The position numbers and the translations under genes are program-made. Shown here one piece after another: positions 59,002 through 64,000 of a stretch of DNA of 64,000 nt. The notes below the pieces were generated by a model. The model saw only the letters and a list, made by a program, of their open reading frames with translations, did not search any database and was not told where the DNA came from. The stretch is from Nocardioidaceae bacterium. GTDB taxonomy: Bacteria > Actinomycetota > Actinomycetes > Propionibacteriales > Nocardioidaceae. Position 1 is the stretch's first letter; every line of letters begins with the position of its first letter. The stretch spans positions 2,963,827 through 3,027,826 of the forward strand of contig CP076053.1 in the NCBI GenBank assembly GCA_018672315.1. The letters run 5' to 3'.

Positions 59002-62000
59002 TCAGCGTCCGCGACGCTCGAAGGCGTCCCGCATGAGCGACTTGTTCTCCTCCTGGTGACGGGAGGCCTGGCCCACCGACGGCGAGGAGGACTCCGGACG
59101 CGAGACCCGGGTGACCTCCAGGTCGAGCTCGGGCCACAGGTTCAGCTTCAGGTGCGGCCACGGACCCATGTTGGCGGGCTCGTCCTGCACCCAGCGCACG
59201 TCGGTGAGGTTCGGGAACCTGGCCATCTCGGCCTTCAGCTCGCGCACCGGCCGCGGGTAGAGCTGCTCGAAGCGGGCGATCGCCGTCGTCGGGGAGTCGC
59301 CCTGCTGCTTCTGACGCTCCTTGACGAGGTCCCAGGTGACGCGCCCCGAGCACAGCACCAGGTGGGTGACCTGGTCGGGATCGACCGTGTCGTCACCGAT
59401 CAGCGGACGGAACTCACCGGAGGTGAAGTCCTCGGGCTGGCTCGCGGCGTCCTTGCGCTTCAGCATCGACTTCGGCGTGAAGACGATCAGCGGTCGGTGC
59501 TCGTCCCCGAGCGCGTGGCGACGAAGCAGGTGGAAGTAGCTCGCCGGCGTCGACGGCTGCGCGACGGTGAATGCGTCCTCGGCGGCCATGGTGAGGAACC
59601 GCTCGATGCGCGCCGAGGAGTGGTCCGGCCCCTGGCCCTCGTAGCCGTGCGGTAGCAGCATGACCACCCCGGACTGCTGGCCCCACTTGGTCTCGCCGGC
59701 GGTGATGAACTCGTCGATGACCGTCTGGGCTCCGTTGACGAAGTCGCCGAACTGGGCCTCCCAGAGCACCAGCGCATCGGGTCGCGCCACGGAGTAGCCG
59801 TACTCGAAGCCGAGTGCGGCGTACTCGCTGAGCAGGGAGTCGTAGACGTAGAACGACGCCTGGTCCTCCGACAGGTTCGCCAGCGGGGTCCACTCGCGGG
59901 CGTCGGTGCGGTCGATGACGGTCGCGAAGCGCTGCACGAAGGTGCCTCGCCGGGAGTCCTGGCCCGCGAGACGCACCGGGCGGCCGTCGAGGAGGAGGGA
60001 ACCGAACGCGAGGATCTCGCCGGTACCCCAGTCGATCGGTCCGTCCGTGATGGCGCCTGCCCGGCGGTCGAGCTGCGGCTTGACCTTCGGGTGCACCGTG
60101 AAGCCGTCGGGCGCGGAGGTGTGCGCGTCGGAGATGCGCTTGAGCACCTCGCGGCTGATCGAGGTGCCGCGCGTGCTGGTCGACTTCTCCGGGTAGTCCG
60201 GCACCGTCGTCCACTCATCGGGGTCCGGGGAGCTCGAGGCCTCGCGCACCTCGCTGAAGACGTTCTCCAGGCGCTGCTGGAAGTCCTTGAGCGCTTGCTC
60301 GGCCTCCTCGAGCGTGATGTCACCGCGACCGATGAGGGACTCGGTGTAGAGCTTGCGCACCGAGCGCTTCGCCTCGATGAGGTCGTACATCAGCGGCTGG
60401 GTGTACGAGGGGTCGTCACCCTCGTTGTGACCGCGCCGGCGGTAGCAGACCAGGTCGATGACGACGTCCTTGTTGAACGCCTGGCGGTACTCGAAGGCGA
60501 GCCGTGCGACGTAGATGCAGGCTTCGGGGTCGTCGCCGTTGACGTGGAAGATCGGCGCCTGCACCATGCGCGCGACGTCGGTGGAGTAGAGCGAGGACCT
60601 CGACGACGTCGGGGCCGTGGTGAAGCCGACCTGGTTGTTGACGACGACGTGGATCGTGCCGCCGGTGCGGTAGCCGCGCAGCTGGGAGAGGTTGAGGGTC
60701 TCCGCGACGACGCCCTGGCCGGCGAAGGCCGCGTCACCGTGCACCAGCAGCGGCAGCACCGGGAACTCCTCGCCCCGGTTGAGCACGTCCTGCTTGGCCC
60801 GGGCGATCCCCTCGAGGACGGGGTCGACGGCCTCGAGGTGGGACGGGTTCGCTGCCACCGACACCTTGATGGTGTCGCCGCGGTCGGAGGAGAACAGTCC
60901 CTCGGCGCCGAGGTGGTACTTCACGTCGCCGGAACCCTGCACGGTGCGCGGGTCGATGTTGCCCTCGAACTCGCGGAAGATCTGGCTGTAGCGCTTGCCC
61001 ACGATGTTCGCGAGCACGTTGAGCCGACCACGGTGGGCCATGCCGATGCAGACCTCGTCGAGGCCGACCTCGGCGGCGCTCTCGCAGATCTCGTCGATCA
61101 GCGGGATGGTCGTCTCGCCGCCCTCGAGGCTGAAGCGCTTCTGACCGACGAACTTGGTCTGCAGGAAGGTCTCGAAGGCCTCGGCCTCGTTGAGCTTGTG
61201 CAGGATGCGCAGCTGCTCCTCGCGCGGAGGCTTCTGGTGCGGCTGCTCGATGCGCTTCTGCAGCCAGGCCCGCTGGTCGGGATCCATGATGTGCATGTAC
61301 TCCACGCCCACGGTGCGGCAGTAGGAGTCGCGCAGGATGCCGAGGATGTTGCGCAGCTTCATGAACGGACGGTCCGAGCCGCCGAAGGAGCCGGTCGCGA
61401 ACTCGCGGTCGAGGTCCCACATCGTCAGGCCGTGCGTCTCGACGTCGAGGTCGGGGTGGCTGCGCTGCCGGTACTCCAGCGGGTCGGTGTCGGCCATCAT
61501 GTGGCCGCGCACCCGGTAGGCGTGGATCAGCTCGAGCACCCGCGCCTGCTTGGAGATGTCGTTGTCGTGGTTCGTCGCGATGTCGGTCGCCCAGCGGATG
61601 GGCTGGTACGGGATCCGCAGTGCACGGAAGATCTCGTCGTAGAAGCCGTCCTGCCCCAGCAGCAGCTGGTGCAGCTTCGCCAGCAGCTCGCCCGACTGCG
61701 CACCCTGGATCACACGGTGGTCGTAGGTGGAGGTCAGCGTCATGACCTTGCTGACCGCGTTGCGGCTGATGGTCTCCGGAGCGGCGCCCTGGTACTCCGG
61801 CGGGTAGTCCATCGAGCCGACGCCCAGGATGAGGCCCTGTCCCTGCATCAGCCGAGGAACGGAGTGGTTCGTGCCGATGGTGCCGGGGTTGGTCAGGCTG
61901 ACGGTGGTGCCGGCGAAGTCGGAGATCTGCAGCTTGCCGTTGCGCGCCTTGCGGATCAGCTCCTCGTACGCCGTCCAGAACTCCGCGAAGTCCATCGACT

Positions 62001-62817
62001 CCGCAGCCTTGATCGAGGGGACCAGGAGCTGCCTGGTGCCGTCGTCCTTGGGCAGGTCGATCGCGAGGCCGAGGTTGACGTGCGCGGGCTGCACGAGGTG
62101 GGGCTTGCCGTCGATCTCCTCGTAGGAGTTGTTCATCGCCGGGACGGCCCCCAGCGCCTTGACCAGCGCGAAGCCGATGAGGTGGGTGAAGCTCACCTTG
62201 CCGCCGCGGGCGCGGGCGAGGTGGTTGTTGATGACGATGCGGTTGTCCCACAGCAGCTTGACCGGCACCGAGCGGACGCTGGTGGCCGTCGGGACCTGGA
62301 GCGAGGTCTCCATGTTCTGCGCGGTGCGGGCCGGAGCGCCGCGCAGCGTGGTCTTGTCCGGGTCGTCCGACGCCTCGGGCTTCGGCTTCTTCTCCGGCTC
62401 CTTCGTCGTCGGCTTGTCCGAGGCGGAGGTGGCCTTCGAGGTCGCGGCCTTCTCGTCCTTCTGCGCGGCCTGCTTGGGCTCGGTCTTCTTCGCAGCCTGC
62501 TTGGGCTCGGTCTTCTTCTCCGCAGCCTGCTTCGGCTTCGACTCCTGCCCGGTCGCGCCGTTCGAGGGCGTCTTCGCCGAGGCGCCGTTGCCCGAGCCGT
62601 TGCTCGAGCCGCCGTCGTCCTGGCCCTCGAAGAAGTCCCACCACGCCTTGTCGACGCTGTCCGGGTCCTTCTTGTACTGCTCGTACATCTCGTCGACGAG
62701 CCACTCGTTGGCTCCGAAGGATGCGTTGTCTGTCGGCGACTCGGCCACGGGTTGCTTCGCCTCTTCCGATGCGGGCTTGCTGGTCTGCGTGAGGTGCGCA
62801 CGGCGCGTGACGTGCAC
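59002..62817 (-). CDS. kgd: Multifunctional 2-oxoglutarate decarboxylase / dehydrogenase E1 (Kgd/SucA)
   Basis: 1271 residues from GTG 62817 (a longer ATG start at 62841 is possible). The N-terminal ~40 residues carry FGANEWLVDEMYEQYKKDP, the small helix before the Ala/Lys/Pro-rich linker. Residues ~120-355 are a succinyltransferase-like E2 domain (TYDHRVIQGAQSGELLAKLH with catalytic His). The rest is the E1 TPP enzyme (ADTDPLEYRQRSHPDLDVET ... VCIGMAHRGRLNVLANIVGK, GDAAFAGQGVVAETLNLSQL, NNQVGFTTAP). The TAGCCT -10 ends 5 bases before GTG 62817, so leaderless. Typical of Mycobacteriales and relatives. Confidence 0.94.
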   Translation of the reverse strand: MHVTRRAHLTQTSKPASEEAKQPVAESPTDNASFGANEWLVDEMYEQYKKDPDSVDKAWWDFFEGQDDGGSSNGSGNGASAKTPSNGATGQESKPKQAAEKKTEPKQAAKKTEPKQAAQKDEKAATSKATSASDKPTTKEPEKKPKPEASDDPDKTTLRGAPARTAQNMETSLQVPTATSVRSVPVKLLWDNRIVINNHLARARGGKVSFTHLIGFALVKALGAVPAMNNSYEEIDGKPHLVQPAHVNLGLAIDLPKDDGTRQLLVPSIKAAESMDFAEFWTAYEELIRKARNGKLQISDFAGTTVSLTNPGTIGTNHSVPRLMQGQGLILGVGSMDYPPEYQGAAPETISRNAVSKVMTLTSTYDHRVIQGAQSGELLAKLHQLLLGQDGFYDEIFRALRIPYQPIRWATDIATNHDNDISKQARVLELIHAYRVRGHMMADTDPLEYRQRSHPDLDVETHGLTMWDLDREFATGSFGGSDRPFMKLRNILGILRDSYCRTVGVEYMHIMDPDQRAWLQKRIEQPHQKPPREEQLRILHKLNEAEAFETFLQTKFVGQKRFSLEGGETTIPLIDEICESAAEVGLDEVCIGMAHRGRLNVLANIVGKRYSQIFREFEGNIDPRTVQGSGDVKYHLGAEGLFSSDRGDTIKVSVAANPSHLEAVDPVLEGIARAKQDVLNRGEEFPVLPLLVHGDAAFAGQGVVAETLNLSQLRGYRTGGTIHVVVNNQVGFTTAPTSSRSSLYSTDVARMVQAPIFHVNGDDPEACIYVARLAFEYRQAFNKDVVIDLVCYRRRGHNEGDDPSYTQPLMYDLIEAKRSVRKLYTESLIGRGDITLEEAEQALKDFQQRLENVFSEVREASSSPDPDEWTTVPDYPEKSTSTRGTSISREVLKRISDAHTSAPDGFTVHPKVKPQLDRRAGAITDGPIDWGTGEILAFGSLLLDGRPVRLAGQDSRRGTFVQRFATVIDRTDAREWTPLANLSEDQASFYVYDSLLSEYAALGFEYGYSVARPDALVLWEAQFGDFVNGAQTVIDEFITAGETKWGQQSGVVMLLPHGYEGQGPDHSSARIERFLTMAAEDAFTVAQPSTPASYFHLLRRHALGDEHRPLIVFTPKSMLKRKDAASQPEDFTSGEFRPLIGDDTVDPDQVTHLVLCSGRVTWDLVKERQKQQGDSPTTAIARFEQLYPRPVRELKAEMARFPNLTDVRWVQDEPANMGPWPHLKLNLWPELDLEVTRVSRPESSSPSVGQASRHQEENKSLMRDAFERRGR

Positions 62818-62916
62818 GCGCCAGGCTAGCCCCTCGCCCATGCGAAGTCGCCAGGTCCGGAGGCATCCGACACGCCGGTGTGCCGGGGATCTCCCCGACC
62901 CTCGGCCGGACGCGGT

Positions 62917-62947
62917 CGGACCCCCCGCCGGGAGGGCGAGGGGTCCG
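62917..62947 (-). terminator. Terminator of the right-edge gene
   Basis: 8-bp stem CGGACCCC (62917-62924) with GGGGTCCG (62940-62947), a Gly/Pro-rich loop region. It lies 19 bases after the stop of the gene to its right and upstream of kgd. Confidence 0.6.
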
Positions 62948-62965
62948 GCCGGGGGTGCGCCGGTC

Positions 62966-64000
62966 TCAGCGGCGCTTCGCGATGACGTTCGCGACGCCGA
63001 ACTTCAGCTGGGGCCCGTCGTTGGGCATGTCGAGGACTGCCGAGGCCACCGAGAGGCCGCGACCGTTCGGGATCTGGACGAGCGTCCGCAGGATGGCACC
63101 CCCGGGGAGCCGCATGCGCTTGCCGGGCTTGGGCAGGTCCAGTCGCTCGCCGCCGACGATCAGGCTACCGACGGTGCTGCCCTTGATGTTGGTCCGCAGG
63201 ATGCGCCCGGCGCGCTGCTTGACGAAGGCGCGTCCGACGATGTCCTGCAGGCGCAGGTCCAGGGCAGGCACCTCGATGAACTTCGTCTCGGACTTGGCCC
63301 AGGCGACGACGTCACCGTCTGCGGTCTGCTTGCCCATGTAGCTGTTGGTGCCGCCCCCGATGACCGCGAGGTCGCCGATCGAGAGGCCGCGCACCTTCTC
63401 GGTGCGGACCTTGCCGCCGGTGCCGACGCAGGGGATCTTGGCCGAGCCGTAGCGGTCGATGAGGCCGGTCGAGTCCATGGCGGCGGCGTACCCGTTGATG
63501 ACGCCGGACGGCGCGCGCCCGTCGGTGCGGGCGTAGGCGCGGCCCAGCTCGATCTTCGGACCGTTGGTGCGGCCGTTGTCGGCGACCTCGATGAGCAGCC
63601 CGTACGCACCGGCCATGGCGAAGTCCTTCTTCTCGACCTGGCGCTCGTAGCCGAGGTCGAAGCTCACCAGTCCCGGGATCTCGATCGGGACCGGCGTGTC
63701 CATCAGCAGCTGGACCACCTGCTTGATGACGGTGTCGTTGACCGTCTTGGTCAACAGGTCGACCAGCTGCTGCGCCGGCTTGGTCAGGGGCTCCAGCTGC
63801 GGACTGCTGGGCAGCTCGAGCTCCAGGTCGCCCCAGGAGATGTCGGTGTCGGCGTGGAAGCCGTCGGCGTCCTCGTAGGCGTCCGCGACCGTGGTGACGT
63901 TGGTGAGCACGATGCGTCCGGCGCTGCCCGCGATGCCGTCGGGGAGCGGCGGCGCGATCGAGATGTCGCCGATCACGTTGGTCGCGCGGGAGCCGTTGCG
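62966..64000 (-). CDS. Unrecognised protein, probably exported, C-terminal part (runs off right edge)
   Basis: 344 residues in frame from the window edge to the stop. Beta-rich: repeated short Gly/Val/Ile strands (RIVLTNVTTVADAYEDADGF, GLLIEVADNGRTNGPKIELG, RGLSIGDLAVIGGGTNSYMG, GSTVGSLIVGGERLDLPKPG). Single Cys in IPCVGTGG. I cannot place it in a family; such repetitive anchoring proteins occur at the surface of actinobacteria. The N-terminus and any signal peptide are outside the window. Confidence 0.6.
   Translation of the reverse strand, partial: RNGSRATNVIGDISIAPPLPDGIAGSAGRIVLTNVTTVADAYEDADGFHADTDISWGDLELELPSSPQLEPLTKPAQQLVDLLTKTVNDTVIKQVVQLLMDTPVPIEIPGLVSFDLGYERQVEKKDFAMAGAYGLLIEVADNGRTNGPKIELGRAYARTDGRAPSGVINGYAAAMDSTGLIDRYGSAKIPCVGTGGKVRTEKVRGLSIGDLAVIGGGTNSYMGKQTADGDVVAWAKSETKFIEVPALDLRLQDIVGRAFVKQRAGRILRTNIKGSTVGSLIVGGERLDLPKPGKRMRLPGGAILRTLVQIPNGRGLSVASAVLDMPNDGPQLKFGVANVIAKRR

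Noticed and set aside
1-64000. Frequent CGTACG hexamers across the window
   Set aside because: Common composition bias in Nocardioides-like genomes; not tied to any feature.
1-64000. CRISPR arrays, tRNA, rRNA, insertion sequences
   Set aside because: None found by eye on either strand.

Overview
This is a 64 kb stretch of a high-GC (about 70% by eye) actinobacterial chromosome, most likely from a motile Nocardioidaceae-type organism such as Nocardioides. The genus is an inference from gene content: WhiB1, a SigR/RsrA-type redox pair, the 24-residue ribosomal peptide bL37, the long Kgd-type 2-oxoglutarate decarboxylase, Ni-superoxide dismutase with SodX, a DUF222/HNH gene with a LexA box, many GTG starts and many leaderless genes. 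There are no tRNA, rRNA, CRISPR or obvious IS genes.

Positions 1 to about 38,830 hold a nearly complete flagellum and chemotaxis island. One long minus-strand unit runs flgB-flgC-fliE-fliF-fliG-fliH-fliI-fliJ-(NlpC/P60+SLT hydrolase)-fliK-flgD-flgE and ends at a strong hairpin (5425-5461). Next comes flbD-motA-motB-fliL, then fliM-fliN-fliO-fliP, where fliP runs off the left edge. Upstream of flgB lies cheR-cheY-cheX-cheY-unknown on minus, divergent from cheB on plus. A LexA-boxed DUF222/HNH gene sits between cheB and the fliD-fliS-fliT-like unit. Three canonical flagellins, a diverged Pro/Gly-rich flagellin-like gene and the FliA/WhiG-type sigma gene follow on minus. The plus strand then carries flgN-flgK-flgL-fliW, csrA, and cheA-cheW-mcp.

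The regulatory layout can be read from the DNA. Eight sites fit CTCA-N16-GCCGA(A/T) (one with a single mismatch), placed in front of fliM, flbD, cheR, cheB, two flagellins, flgN and cheA; I read them as FliA-type promoters. A second motif, TAAAG-N4-GCCG, precedes flgB, the sigma gene and the middle flagellin, with weaker versions at cheA and one other flagellin. The three canonical flagellin leaders carry ACGGA, in two cases in the loop of a near-identical hairpin. With fliW and csrA nearby, this predicts CsrA/FliW control of flagellin translation.

Positions 38,860 to 64,000 are mixed housekeeping genes: DUF445, S4-domain protein, FKBP, CBS protein, HisN, RsgA, AroA, DoxX, SRAP peptidase, alpha/beta hydrolase, SigR-type sigma with RsrA, bL37, hotdog thioesterase, GNAT, an acetolactate-synthase-like enzyme, a PdtaS-type kinase, WhiB1, a SigF/RsbW-type pair, SodN/SodX, malic enzyme, an MDR oxidoreductase, an SDR, a DUF6104-like protein, Kgd, and an unrecognised protein running off the right edge. 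Many of these have a TAnnnT -10 box only 5-8 bases upstream of the start codon, the signature of leaderless transcripts.
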